Below, in pieces: positions 19,332-28,736 of a DNA stretch of 64,000 nucleotides. The translations under genes were made by a program, and so were the position numbers. The stretch is taken from assembly GCF_005886805.2 (NCBI RefSeq), contig NZ_CP045430.1, forward strand, positions 992,001 through 1,056,000, in the 5' to 3' direction. This stretch comes from Pseudoalteromonas rubra (GTDB taxonomy: Bacteria > Pseudomonadota > Gammaproteobacteria > Enterobacterales > Alteromonadaceae). The stretch's first letter is position 1. Each line of letters starts with the position of its first letter. The notes beneath the pieces were generated by a model. It had not been told where the DNA came from and made no database searches. It saw only the letters and a program-made list of their open reading frames with translations.

Positions 19332-19342
19332 TTTTTGTGCAC

Positions 19343-22300
19343 TCAGTTCCTCACCGCGATTTTTAATCTGTCGTTTTCACTGGTCAGTATTCCTTTTCTG
19401 CACTGCTCGGCTGCCAATCGGTTCACTCTCTCTACGGCTTGAGCGGTGGCACGCTGAAATCCAAGTAACCCAAGCGCAGCAGATGCTGAGTCTGTCATAT
19501 TGATAGCGTGAGCATCTCGTACCGTCAATAAAAGTGCATTGGTCAGCTCAGCATCACAGACGTTTTCCAGTTTTTTCATAGAGGCGTCTGTAGCATCCCA
19601 ATTCCTTAACTTTACTGTGGACACCCCCTTGGGCCATAGTACCGTGTTATCATCTTTTTGAATCGCTCCCTTGCCTGCTAAACCATCAATGGCCTGATCC
19701 ACTATCCGTTTTATTTTACTTCCCACACGAGACAAACCAGCAGCATTAGCCAAACGACTTGCAACGATAGAAGCAAAGATTGGATATTCACTTGCTACAA
19801 CTCGCTCAATCGCATGCTCTATTGCACTTAATGGAATAGCACTAAAATCATCAACCTTGGGCATGTTGAGTTCAGAAACATCCACTTTTTTATAAGGGGT
19901 TTTGCACGCATCGAATGTCGCCTCTTCTGCTACTTCACTTCTTTGTATTACCGGGGCTGTATCTTGAGGCTCGGTTTCTGTAGTCATAGATAAAGTATCA
20001 GCCAATACCGCTGCCTGTTCAGTGCCATCTTCCAGTGCAGCAATGTGTGCATCGTGACTCAATATGGCTTCTTCAATCACCTCTTTCAGTCTGTGCAGCT
20101 CCGATTTTGGATCTCTGTACCAGTCGGTTGACCAGATACGCGCAAATTTCCATCCTAACCCTTCTAATACGCTTTGTCTCAACCGCTCCCGGTCCCTGGC
20201 AGAAACCGCTTCATAGTAACCCGCGCCATCATACTCAAATGCCAAAACATATTGCTCAGGATAACTTGGGTGGCGTATTGCCAAGTCAATAAAATACCCC
20301 TGATTTCCCACTTGTGCCGCAACGTCAAAACCCAAGCTTTGAATGGCATCTTGCAGTACACGACCAAAAGCAAAATTTGCTTCCTGCTCGCCGTCAACAG
20401 CCGTTTCTGATTTGTTGAATTCAGCAAACTCTAAAAACGCCTGCAATGCACGCAGCCCGAATGGGCTACCACTATCCACTCTGAGCTCTTGCCCATGGAA
20501 GTTCGCAAAGACCTCCATAGACAACCTAGCCCTGGATATTAATACATTGAGTCTACGCTCTCCCCCTGGCTTGTTTAACAAACCAAAGTTCTGGCTTATC
20601 TGGCCCGACTTCGTTTTTCCATAACAAATACTAATAAAGATGACGTCTCGTTCATCACCCTGAACGTTCTCAAGGTTCTTTACAAAAAACTCATCACCAC
20701 CAGCATGGCGTTCAAAGAACCCATCAGTTTCTGGATGTAAACGACGCACTTTCTCAAGCTCCAGAATGATTGCATCGCGCTGAGACAAACTAAAAGCAAC
20801 AATACCAAGCGATAAATGGGGTTTGGTCAGAGCGTGCTTAAGCACAGCCGCTACCACCGCTTTTACTTCTCCGGGGTTAGTTCTTGACCCCCCTTTTTCG
20901 TACCAGCTCTCTGGCAAATAGTGGAACTTCAGCCCGGTTGCATCACGATGAAACCCGGGGCTCGGAAATGCGATCAACTCATTTTTGTAAAACTGATCAT
21001 TTGAAACGGCTATTAACGAATCGTGGCGTGAACGATAATGCCACTTCAACATATGGCTTGGCGCACCTTTAGATTCCATGAGTGCCAGTATGCTCTCAAT
21101 GTCAGCGGTATCACTCTTTTCAAGCTCTTCGTCTTCCAACTCCACCGACTTCGCAAATAAGCTATTGGGTGGCATCTGCTTACTATCGCCAACTACAATC
21201 ACCTGACTCCCCCGCATCATCGCCCCCAATGCATCTGGAGCAGGGATCTGGCTGGCTTCATCAAAAACAATCAAATCAAATTCCAGCGCACCTTGCTTAA
21301 GGTAAGTTGCGATAGACATAGGGCTCATCATAAAGATAGGTTTAATCTGTTGAATAACATGGCCCGCTTCACTTAATAATTTTCGCAAAGGAATATGGCG
21401 CGTCTTCTTACTGAGCTCCCGCAGTACCAGTTCCATTTCTCCTTTTGCATTTTTATTCGGTAACTGTTCAAACAACTGACCGACAAGCTTTTCCTGAGCG
21501 AAAAACAGACTTTCTTCGTCCACTTTTTTGAAATCTTTGATGGTCTTTTCGTGCTTTGTCCGGTCAAATTGTCGGATAGAGGCGGAGTTAGCATACGCAT
21601 AATCAACCAAGCCCTGGTAATAGCTTTTCTCAAACACGTGCAACAAGGCTTCCGGGGGCTCTTTCCAGTTGAAGGCCAGTTTTACGAAAGGCTGGACCTG
21701 ATATTGCTCAAGCGCAGTAACTATCTGGTTATATCGTGCAAACTCATACAGCTGCTCTGGCTTATTCCAACTCGCTATAAGATCAGACAAAGAACCAAAT
21801 TTCATTGTCGCAAGTTCATACTCTGACCTTTGCGGGTCTATCGCAACGATTTCTGTTAATCGATTACACAGGTGTAACGACTCATTATGCAATCGTTTCA
21901 GCCCTTCTGACTCATTCAGTAGCAGTTGTTTATCTACACCTGCATCAATTACTTTCGCCAGCTTCAATTGCAGCTGACCACTGTTCACTTTTTGATAGTA
22001 GCCGCAGATCCATTCAAAAACCCGTTTGAGCTCTGCCAAGTCAGAGTGCTCTCCCTGCCATAGCGTGCCAAAAGCACTCGATAGAAACGTATAGTAGGTA
22101 TCAAACTCGCGTTTCGCACTTTTATACTCCAACACCGTATCTAATAACTCTAACCACTTTGCTGGGTTGCTCGGCAAAGTACCTTTGTACAGGCCAGAGA
22201 GCTTAGTTTTCGCTTTTCTGAAACCAGGCGACAAAAAGCGCCACCATTTATCCGTTTTTCCAACTAACCCTTCACGGATACTCAGTAAATCGGCCTCAAA

Positions 22301-24115
22301 CACAAGTGCAATAAACTCTGCTTGAACTGCCTTTTTAAGCAACATGGCGCGCTCAAGACTCTCCAGGCCACGTACTACCTGTTGCTCGTCCGAAACCCAC
22401 ACAGCGTTATCTACTTGTACGCCATGAAGCTCAGGCACCTCAGACAACCAATGAGCGGTGGAAATCAATTGAGATACTGCCTGCAAGCTGTCGGGGCTTT
22501 CAAGCTGTATGTGGTCTGCAACCGTTTGACTATGAGCAACCACTGCTGTTATTTCATCGCTCAATGCGAGCATCTCAGCGGATAACGACTGATGCATCGC
22601 GGGAGAAAAGTCCTGTCTGGTAGACATAGCAAACGGGTGTGCGGCTGGCTCCCCCATTTGCTGTATCTGCTGGACCAGTTCGTCAACAATTTTTATTACT
22701 TGATGGTATGTTTCGTCTGTCCATTGTGAAAACAAGCTAAATGGCAACAGTGGTATTGGTTTGCCTGTTGACGCTTGCTCAAGCTGCATCAGCTTACCCA
22801 ATGCACTGATATAATTGATTTTGCTATTGAGAATGGGCACTCGCACTTCTTTCGCATAAGAATCCAGTAGTGATTTGGCGGCTGTAAGCTCAGCAAACTC
22901 TTGCCCTCTGTCTACTATCTGGGGCTTGCCTTGTGCCAGTGACTCTGAGATAGAAGCCAGTACCACTTTCTTGGTACTTTTGTGGCTGTGCAGCTCGAGT
23001 ACGGCAAGCCCGAGGTGAGTTTCATCAAGCCGCTTCTTCACCACCTCCAGTGCCGCCATTTTCTGTGCCACAAACAGCACTTTTTTACCCAAAGCAACTG
23101 CCTCAGCAATGATGTTGGTAATGGTTTGAGACTTGCCAGTACCAGGTGGACCCTGAATGATAAAATCAGCACCCGACTTCATTGCCAAAATCGCCGCTAT
23201 CTGACTGGAGTCTGCATCTATTACCAAATGAAGCTTTTCTGGGTGCGCCAATTCACTGGTGTTGTAATCGGTTGCTGAGCTAAACCCCTCACTCAGAAGG
23301 CGTGTCATGAGCGGCAGCTGTCCAGGTTTTTTTCCTTCTGGCCAGCCACTTGGATCTAAATCCATATACATTTGAAACTTGCCGAACGAGAAGAGCCCCA
23401 GACCGATTTTATCCGGGTGGACTGTCCAGCTTGATTGCTTCCCGACAGCATTCGCAACTGCTTGATAATAGTCTGCTAAAGTAGTTTCAACCGTGTAAGT
23501 AGGTAATTGTAGTTTGATTTCGGTTCTCAATTTTGCGGCCAGCGTCAGGTTAGAGCCCAGCTCCTCACCCGTATATTTCAGCTTAAAGCTATCCCTCGCG
23601 GACGACCTTGTAAGCTTTACGGGGACCAGGATCAAAGGTGCGTATCGCGACACACGCGTATTGGACGGTTCATGCCATTGCAAAAACCCAAGCCCCAGGT
23701 ACATTACTTCTATACCCTGCTCTTGCAGCATTGTATGTGCATCCGCCTCTAATTTTAAAAGTGCCTTATCAAGCTTTGCAGGCATAAGCCCGGTTTGAAG
23801 ATACTTATCGCTAAATCGTGCCTCCCCCTTTTGCTGCTCCAAATACAAATCCAGCGGAGGTAACTCAGTGTCTTCATCAGACTGAAAAAAAGTGCTTTGA
23901 TCATCGTCGCTGATGTTGTTTTGATAAGCCTTTGGTAATGGCAAAAAGCTCATTGTTTTCTCTTTTTCGACAAGCAACTCAAAAACTTGCTCAGACTTTT
24001 CGTCTATTATATCTATCGCTTTTCCACTGCTACGATAGTTTAGCTGTGGGTTTGCCCGCAGCCCCATATCAAGCAACTCCAGTCGTGCACTTTCCAATTT
24101 CTGCTCAATCATCAT
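19343..24115 (-). CDS. DUF4011-helicase-Vsr-like-DUF3320 protein (candidate defence protein)
   Basis: About 1590 residues from the ATG at 24115, chosen because AAGGG precedes it; the frame extends to 24196. The N-terminal DUF4011-like part ('LLDMGLRANPQLNYR') is followed by a superfamily 1 helicase split by a long coiled insertion: Walker A GPPGTGKSQT (about residue 320), Walker B 'VFDEASQIPAPDALG' with 'VVGDSKQMPP' (about 950), and C-terminal motifs 'VQGDERDVIFIS' and 'RRLNVLISRARL'. Then comes a Vsr/REase-like segment ('FEYDGAGYYEAVSARDRERLRQSVLEGLGW', about 1300) and a DUF3320-like C-terminus (from about 1430). Nuclease-helicase proteins of this layout occur in bacterial defence loci. It stands alone here. 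Confidence 0.88.
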   Translation of the reverse strand: MMIEQKLESARLELLDMGLRANPQLNYRSSGKAIDIIDEKSEQVFELLVEKEKTMSFLPLPKAYQNNISDDDQSTFFQSDEDTELPPLDLYLEQQKGEARFSDKYLQTGLMPAKLDKALLKLEADAHTMLQEQGIEVMYLGLGFLQWHEPSNTRVSRYAPLILVPVKLTRSSARDSFKLKYTGEELGSNLTLAAKLRTEIKLQLPTYTVETTLADYYQAVANAVGKQSSWTVHPDKIGLGLFSFGKFQMYMDLDPSGWPEGKKPGQLPLMTRLLSEGFSSATDYNTSELAHPEKLHLVIDADSSQIAAILAMKSGADFIIQGPPGTGKSQTITNIIAEAVALGKKVLFVAQKMAALEVVKKRLDETHLGLAVLELHSHKSTKKVVLASISESLAQGKPQIVDRGQEFAELTAAKSLLDSYAKEVRVPILNSKINYISALGKLMQLEQASTGKPIPLLPFSLFSQWTDETYHQVIKIVDELVQQIQQMGEPAAHPFAMSTRQDFSPAMHQSLSAEMLALSDEITAVVAHSQTVADHIQLESPDSLQAVSQLISTAHWLSEVPELHGVQVDNAVWVSDEQQVVRGLESLERAMLLKKAVQAEFIALVFEADLLSIREGLVGKTDKWWRFLSPGFRKAKTKLSGLYKGTLPSNPAKWLELLDTVLEYKSAKREFDTYYTFLSSAFGTLWQGEHSDLAELKRVFEWICGYYQKVNSGQLQLKLAKVIDAGVDKQLLLNESEGLKRLHNESLHLCNRLTEIVAIDPQRSEYELATMKFGSLSDLIASWNKPEQLYEFARYNQIVTALEQYQVQPFVKLAFNWKEPPEALLHVFEKSYYQGLVDYAYANSASIRQFDRTKHEKTIKDFKKVDEESLFFAQEKLVGQLFEQLPNKNAKGEMELVLRELSKKTRHIPLRKLLSEAGHVIQQIKPIFMMSPMSIATYLKQGALEFDLIVFDEASQIPAPDALGAMMRGSQVIVVGDSKQMPPNSLFAKSVELEDEELEKSDTADIESILALMESKGAPSHMLKWHYRSRHDSLIAVSNDQFYKNELIAFPSPGFHRDATGLKFHYLPESWYEKGGSRTNPGEVKAVVAAVLKHALTKPHLSLGIVAFSLSQRDAIILELEKVRRLHPETDGFFERHAGGDEFFVKNLENVQGDERDVIFISICYGKTKSGQISQNFGLLNKPGGERRLNVLISRARLSMEVFANFHGQELRVDSGSPFGLRALQAFLEFAEFNKSETAVDGEQEANFAFGRVLQDAIQSLGFDVAAQVGNQGYFIDLAIRHPSYPEQYVLAFEYDGAGYYEAVSARDRERLRQSVLEGLGWKFARIWSTDWYRDPKSELHRLKEVIEEAILSHDAHIAALEDGTEQAAVLADTLSMTTETEPQDTAPVIQRSEVAEEATFDACKTPYKKVDVSELNMPKVDDFSAIPLSAIEHAIERVVASEYPIFASIVASRLANAAGLSRVGSKIKRIVDQAIDGLAGKGAIQKDDNTVLWPKGVSTVKLRNWDATDASMKKLENVCDAELTNALLLTVRDAHAINMTDSASAALGLLGFQRATAQAVERVNRLAAEQCRKGILTSENDRLKIAVRN

Positions 24116-24196
24116 AAACAACCCTTGTAATAACTTACCCAGCCAACCTTGAATAAATAGAATAAAAATAGAGCTAACAATAAAGCGTAGAGCCAC

Positions 24197-24546
24197 AAGA
24201 GTGGTTTTGCCACTTCATAAGCAAGTCAGATAGTTGTTTTGAGAGAAGTTTAATAGAGCCAAATTAGTTAAAGTATGGAATAAACGAATAGATAGCAGTT
24301 ACATATATGCTGCTTCCTAAGCGGAGCCTGGATAGTAGGTAAATGACAAAGTGCATAAATAACCGACGATTTGTGGTTCAAGTTTTACCCTAGCCGGTAA
24401 GACCTGCTCAAAGTCTGTTTGAAGGTATTAGTTTAAATACTTCTGATTCCCTCGGATAAGTTTAGCAGCGAATGAATACTGATGATTGACAGAGCTACAA
24501 ATTATGATAACTCTACACTACGAATCTCTTTTAAGCAGTAATTGCC
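24197..24546. other. Divergent intergenic region
   Basis: Space between the helicase gene and the plus-strand gene at 24547, so promoters for both should lie here. I see no distinctive operator or hairpin. Confidence 0.4.
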
Positions 24547-25458
24547 ATGAAATACAGATTGTTATATGCCATTTTTCTGGTGTGCTGTATGTCAGCAACC
24601 TATGCGAGTGAGACACAGAAACCTGTTAACCTAAAACAACTGCACCAGATCATTGAGCAGGCAGAAAGGTTAGTAGTAAAAGATCCAATAAACGCACTGG
24701 TGCAATTTGAATCCGAAAAAAGAGAAGACTTATCAGCTTTGAAAAACAGCCTGGTAATTGAACGCCCCGAAACAGAGCGACTCTGTTTATGCGTGGGTAA
24801 TCCCGTAATTTATTTGTACAAAGGTGATAAAGAGCTAGGAGCTTTATCATATATTAGTGGTAACTATATACGCTTCTCACACTGGAACAGTGATGCGTCT
24901 GTAGTCGATACAGATAAATTGCTGACCTGGTTTGATGATCGCGGCGTGCCGTGGCCACGACAGATGTTTGATACGCAAAGGAAAGAGCAAGTACAAAACC
25001 AGAAAAATGAGCAGCGCTGGCTTGGTGCAATGCCCTCATCAATCAGTGCAGTCTGGACAAAGATCCTAACCCCTTATGGCACAAGAGATGCGCAGCGATT
25101 GATGGCTCCATTCACAGCTGCAATACCAGATAAACGCCTACAGGTCCTGGCTTTACTCGAATGGTATGGCTCCGGCGCTGGACCTTGGTCAGGTTATCCA
25201 TCCTATGAGGATGTTGCAAGGAAAATGCTGTTTAACTACACAACGGCTAACATCATCTCAATCATTAACTCAACCCAGCTAAGTACAGCACAGACAGAAG
25301 GAGCAGCTAGGTTTTTTGGAGGTTGGGACTTTTCGCAAAAACGACCCGATAACCTGGAAAAGGTGCCTGATACACTCAAGGAACAATTATGGGAGCACGT
25401 ATCATCAACAATGGATAAAGATAAACTTGCCAGGGCAAGGCGCGCATTTAAAAAATAA
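24547..25458 (+). CDS. Secreted hypothetical protein, 303 aa
   Basis: Signal peptide 1-20 (cleavage after TYA-S). The mature protein has a helical N-terminal third, a C-L-C-V motif (about 80-83), and a helical C-terminal half with 'LLEWYGSGAGPWSGYPSYEDVARKML'. It looks like a periplasmic helical-repeat protein. No recognised family; isolated transcription unit. Confidence 0.7.
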   Translation: MKYRLLYAIFLVCCMSATYASETQKPVNLKQLHQIIEQAERLVVKDPINALVQFESEKREDLSALKNSLVIERPETERLCLCVGNPVIYLYKGDKELGALSYISGNYIRFSHWNSDASVVDTDKLLTWFDDRGVPWPRQMFDTQRKEQVQNQKNEQRWLGAMPSSISAVWTKILTPYGTRDAQRLMAPFTAAIPDKRLQVLALLEWYGSGAGPWSGYPSYEDVARKMLFNYTTANIISIINSTQLSTAQTEGAARFFGGWDFSQKRPDNLEKVPDTLKEQLWEHVSSTMDKDKLARARRAFKK

Positions 25459-25564
25459 CACTAACTCCAGCACATTCCTTGCACAGATACTCGTAGTAGC
25501 GCCAAAACCAGCTGAAAAATCTTTGCACTGGTGTCTGTTATTTACATTCTGATGCTGATTTAAC

Positions 25565-25984
25565 CTACAACCTTAACCTACTACAGCGAGCCGATGTGAC
25601 ATGGAAGTTGACTATTATATCGGCGAGGTTTTTACCAACCGTCAGGTCAACAATAATTTTTGCCCCGGAGTCTAAGTATTTCTTTAGTACATCGTGCGTA
25701 CAGACAAAGTTCAGCGTCTTTGCTTTGTATTGGCTTTTCTTTTTTTCAAATAATGCGTCGCTTCGGCTAAAGCCTTCAATACCGATATTTAGTGAGCCCA
25801 CATCTGTTGAGTCATAAAAAGAGAGTAGCTTAGCTTTATCTCCATCTCTAAGGAGCAACTGAGAAACATCCCCTTCAAGCCTGACATGTTCATTCTCACT
25901 ATTAGTCGCTTTGTATATTATTAAAAGAATCAGCCCCAATGCCACGACAAACACATGTAACAACTGTCTGCTTTTTTGATTCAA
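25565..25984 (-). CDS. Hypothetical membrane-anchored protein, 139 aa
   Basis: One hydrophobic N-terminal segment (about 7-26) then a soluble domain with beta pattern ('VRLEGDVSQLLLRDGDKAKLLSF', 'GAKIIVDLTVGKNLADIIVNFHV'). No family recognised. Confidence 0.55.
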   Translation of the reverse strand: MNQKSRQLLHVFVVALGLILLIIYKATNSENEHVRLEGDVSQLLLRDGDKAKLLSFYDSTDVGSLNIGIEGFSRSDALFEKKKSQYKAKTLNFVCTHDVLKKYLDSGAKIIVDLTVGKNLADIIVNFHVTSARCSRLRL

Positions 25985-26446
25985 AACATATCTCCGGAAA
26001 ACCTATTAATCATCATCACAAGCGCCCTCAATGAGAAAGCGTATTTATCAGTGACTGAGCTCCACCTTACGCACAGCTTCGCCACATATCACCTGAGTAA
26101 TTAGGCAAAACTAACCCCCCTACGCCTCGCGAAGCGTCCCCAATAAAGGCATCATACCAGAATCATCCCTTAGATCTTTAGAAAGGATGTCCATCAATCA
26201 CAAACAGAAAATATACCATAATCAAATCAAATTTAGGGCCCCCCGCTATCTCCTTGCACAATTTAGCCACATTGTGCACATTTCAAAAATTGAGCATAAA
26301 GCATTAAATTTTAAGGACTTCATAATGAGTGAGAACAAAATTCAAACAGCCTTTTGGCCTTAATTCAGGTGAAATGTGCAAATAATGTGAAAGTTGCAGT
26401 GTGGGCTTTGTGATTATTGCAATTTTGGGCTACCTTCCTCAGACAG
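25985..26446. other. Long intergenic region upstream of the riboswitch
   Basis: No long gene. A 12-codon frame (26325-26363, MSENKIQTAFWP) has an AAGGAC site 8 bases ahead; it could be chance. The promoter of the operon controlled by the riboswitch should lie in the last ~100 bases. Confidence 0.35.
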
Positions 26447-26526
26447 GCTTAAAATAGCAAACCTTTCGAAAGGAAGGGACGCAAAGCTTCCGGTCTAAGG
26501 TGCGTACTAAGATAGCGGGGTTGCTG
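26447..26526 (+). promoter_or_regulatory. c-di-GMP-I (GEMM-I) riboswitch
   Basis: The sequence carries the full conserved core: GCAAACC, a GAAA tetraloop helix (TTTCGAAAGG), GGGACGCAAAGC, CCGG-CTAA, and the closing GATAGCGGGGTTGC. These match the Vibrio cholerae Vc2 type feature by feature. It points to the three-gene secreted operon starting 396 bases downstream, making these genes cyclic-di-GMP responsive. On/off sense is not evident; no clear terminator was found in the 5' leader after it. Confidence 0.95.
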
Positions 26527-26921
26527 AATGCCAATGAGTATAAATGAAGCGTAAACCAATTTGCTTAATTAAGTGGGCAACTTTGAAGCGAGAAAATATT
26601 GCCGATAACAAGGCGAGAATTTTGATGTTTAGCTGGGCTAATTGAAAAATTTTTAACACAGTTAGCGTCAGATTTGCTCCTTTAAATTGAACACGTATTA
26701 AGTGAAGTTGGTGTTATGTGCATACTGTTGTTTTGTATGCGCATTGCGTAGCATATTGGTATTCACGCCAATGGCATGAGCTGTCATACCTCCCTCTTTT
26801 GGTCTCTCCTCATACCTGAACTTGCTCTTGCTATTGCAGCCTGTTAGCTCTGGTCAACGCTTAACCCGCGAAGAGCAGCAGGGAATTAACATGTCAAATG
26901 GCAATGTTTCGGGGAACTTTC
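26527..26921 (+). other. Long 5' leader between riboswitch and first gene
   Basis: About 395 bases without a convincing gene. Such length leaves room for an expression platform or extra structured RNA; I could not define a specific hairpin. Confidence 0.4.
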
Positions 26922-28724
26922 ATGAGACAACGTAAATACAACACCAGGCAGCACCGGTTTTTAAAAACCAGTTTCTGCTTACTGGCTTTGGGGCACTCCA
27001 TACACGGCTTGGCTGCGCAGTGCGAGTTCAAAGTGAAGAACGAATGGCAAAGCGGTTATACCGCAGAAGTCACCGTGTATAACAACACCGATGTTGCTAT
27101 TGATGGCTGGTCAGTCGGATTAGAGTTTAATCAGGGTGAGTCCATCAATAACGCCTGGAGCGCTCAACTGGGCGGTAGCAACCCCTACCAATTTGAGAAC
27201 CTCAGCTGGAATCGCAAGATTAATCCAAATTCATCCAAGACTTTTGGCTTCAACGTGCAAAAAAGTGCCGGGCAAGCCGCAGTTACACCGAGCTTATCCG
27301 GCATTTGTGAGAGCGGCGGGCAGGATGACGATAACGAAGTCAGTGTTGCCATTACCGCGTCAGACACTCAGGCCACGGCACCTGCCACTATCCAGTTCAG
27401 CAGCGAAATTGCTAACTCAGCATCGGACAACGTGAGCTACCTGTGGGATTTTGGTAACGGCCAAAACTCAGATGAAATGAGCCCACAACATACTTTTGAG
27501 CAGCCGGGTAATTACCAGGTGTCATTAACCATCAACGACGGCACCAATGACTACCAGGCGGCACCGATTGCGCTCTCGATTGAAGAAGCTCAGCCAGAAT
27601 CAGCACTCTGTCTGTTTGAAGTGGAACAAGAGTGGATCTCGGGCTTTCGCGGCAAGGTCACAATCACCAATACAGAGAGCGTGGCCATTTCAGGCTGGAA
27701 AGTACTGATGGAGTTTGCCGACAACACTAAACTGACTGGCGTCTGGCATGGCAATCACAGTGGCAATAATCCGTATGAGATTGTGAACGAGAACTACAAC
27801 GGCACCATCAACCCGGGTCAAAGTTTAAATTTTGGTTTCAATGCCCAAAAGGCACAAGAAAATGACTCACCAACAACGCCTTCACTGGGCGGGTTATGTT
27901 CGGTAGACGGCAATATAAATCGCGCCCCCTCGGCCATTGCATCAGCTTCTGTGACAAGCGGCCAGCGTCCTTTAACGGTGAACTTTGATGGCAGTGACTC
28001 TTCCGATCCAGACGGGGATGCCCTGACGTACAACTGGGATTTTGGTAACGGTAATACATCAAACGAGCAAAACCCTGCTTATGTTTTCGATCAAACAGGT
28101 ACATTTACGATCAAACTATCGGTCAACGACGGGGTCAATACCACAGTCAGCCAGCCCATTAGCATTCAGGTCGAAGAGCCGGATGTGGCACCCATCACCG
28201 GACCATTTGAGTTAAACCCACAAAGCTCCAGCCTTTACTTTGTCTCCACCAAAAAACAGCATGTAGTTGAAGCACACACCTTTGAAAACCTCAGCGGCAG
28301 TATTTCTACGCAAGGGGCAGCAAGGCTCACTTTGGATCTGACCAGCGTCAATACGGGTAACGAAACCCGGGATGGCAGAATGAAGGAGCACCTATTCGAT
28401 ACCAGCTTGTTCCCTGAAGCCGAAGTGTTGCTTGCGGTTGATTATGCAGCCCTGGCCGCCATGCCTATCGGTGGCACCGAAAAACAGACCGTCACCGCCA
28501 CAGTGAACCTTACAGGCGTGATAGCCGAAGTGACTACAGACGTGGCAGTTCGCCGACTTACGCACACTAAAGTCATGGTGCAAAGCCTTAAGCCGGTTGT
28601 GCTGGATGCAACAGATTTTGGCCTGGAGCCAGGTATAGAAACACTGAGAACACTGGCGAATTTATCTGTGATCAGTTACGCGGTTCCCGTGAGCTTTAAC
28701 TTAGTGTTTGAAGCGCAGGAATAG
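26922..28724 (+). CDS. Secreted CBM2-PKD-CBM2-PKD-YceI protein
   Basis: The start is taken at ATG 26922 behind GGGGAAC; the frame opens at 26898. In numbering from the longer frame: signal peptide to about 40, CBM2-like cellulose/chitin-binding module 42-137, PKD 147-228 ('YLWDFGNG'), second CBM2 238-334, second PKD 343-426 ('YNWDFGNG'), and a YceI-like lipocalin barrel 436-608. The two CBM2 and two PKD modules are internal duplications. First gene behind the c-di-GMP riboswitch, 12 bases before the next gene. It is a non-enzymatic binding protein, perhaps carrying a quinone or isoprenoid in the YceI barrel. Confidence 0.88.
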   Translation: MRQRKYNTRQHRFLKTSFCLLALGHSIHGLAAQCEFKVKNEWQSGYTAEVTVYNNTDVAIDGWSVGLEFNQGESINNAWSAQLGGSNPYQFENLSWNRKINPNSSKTFGFNVQKSAGQAAVTPSLSGICESGGQDDDNEVSVAITASDTQATAPATIQFSSEIANSASDNVSYLWDFGNGQNSDEMSPQHTFEQPGNYQVSLTINDGTNDYQAAPIALSIEEAQPESALCLFEVEQEWISGFRGKVTITNTESVAISGWKVLMEFADNTKLTGVWHGNHSGNNPYEIVNENYNGTINPGQSLNFGFNAQKAQENDSPTTPSLGGLCSVDGNINRAPSAIASASVTSGQRPLTVNFDGSDSSDPDGDALTYNWDFGNGNTSNEQNPAYVFDQTGTFTIKLSVNDGVNTTVSQPISIQVEEPDVAPITGPFELNPQSSSLYFVSTKKQHVVEAHTFENLSGSISTQGAARLTLDLTSVNTGNETRDGRMKEHLFDTSLFPEAEVLLAVDYAALAAMPIGGTEKQTVTATVNLTGVIAEVTTDVAVRRLTHTKVMVQSLKPVVLDATDFGLEPGIETLRTLANLSVISYAVPVSFNLVFEAQE

Positions 28725-28736
28725 GAGGGAAAGAAG

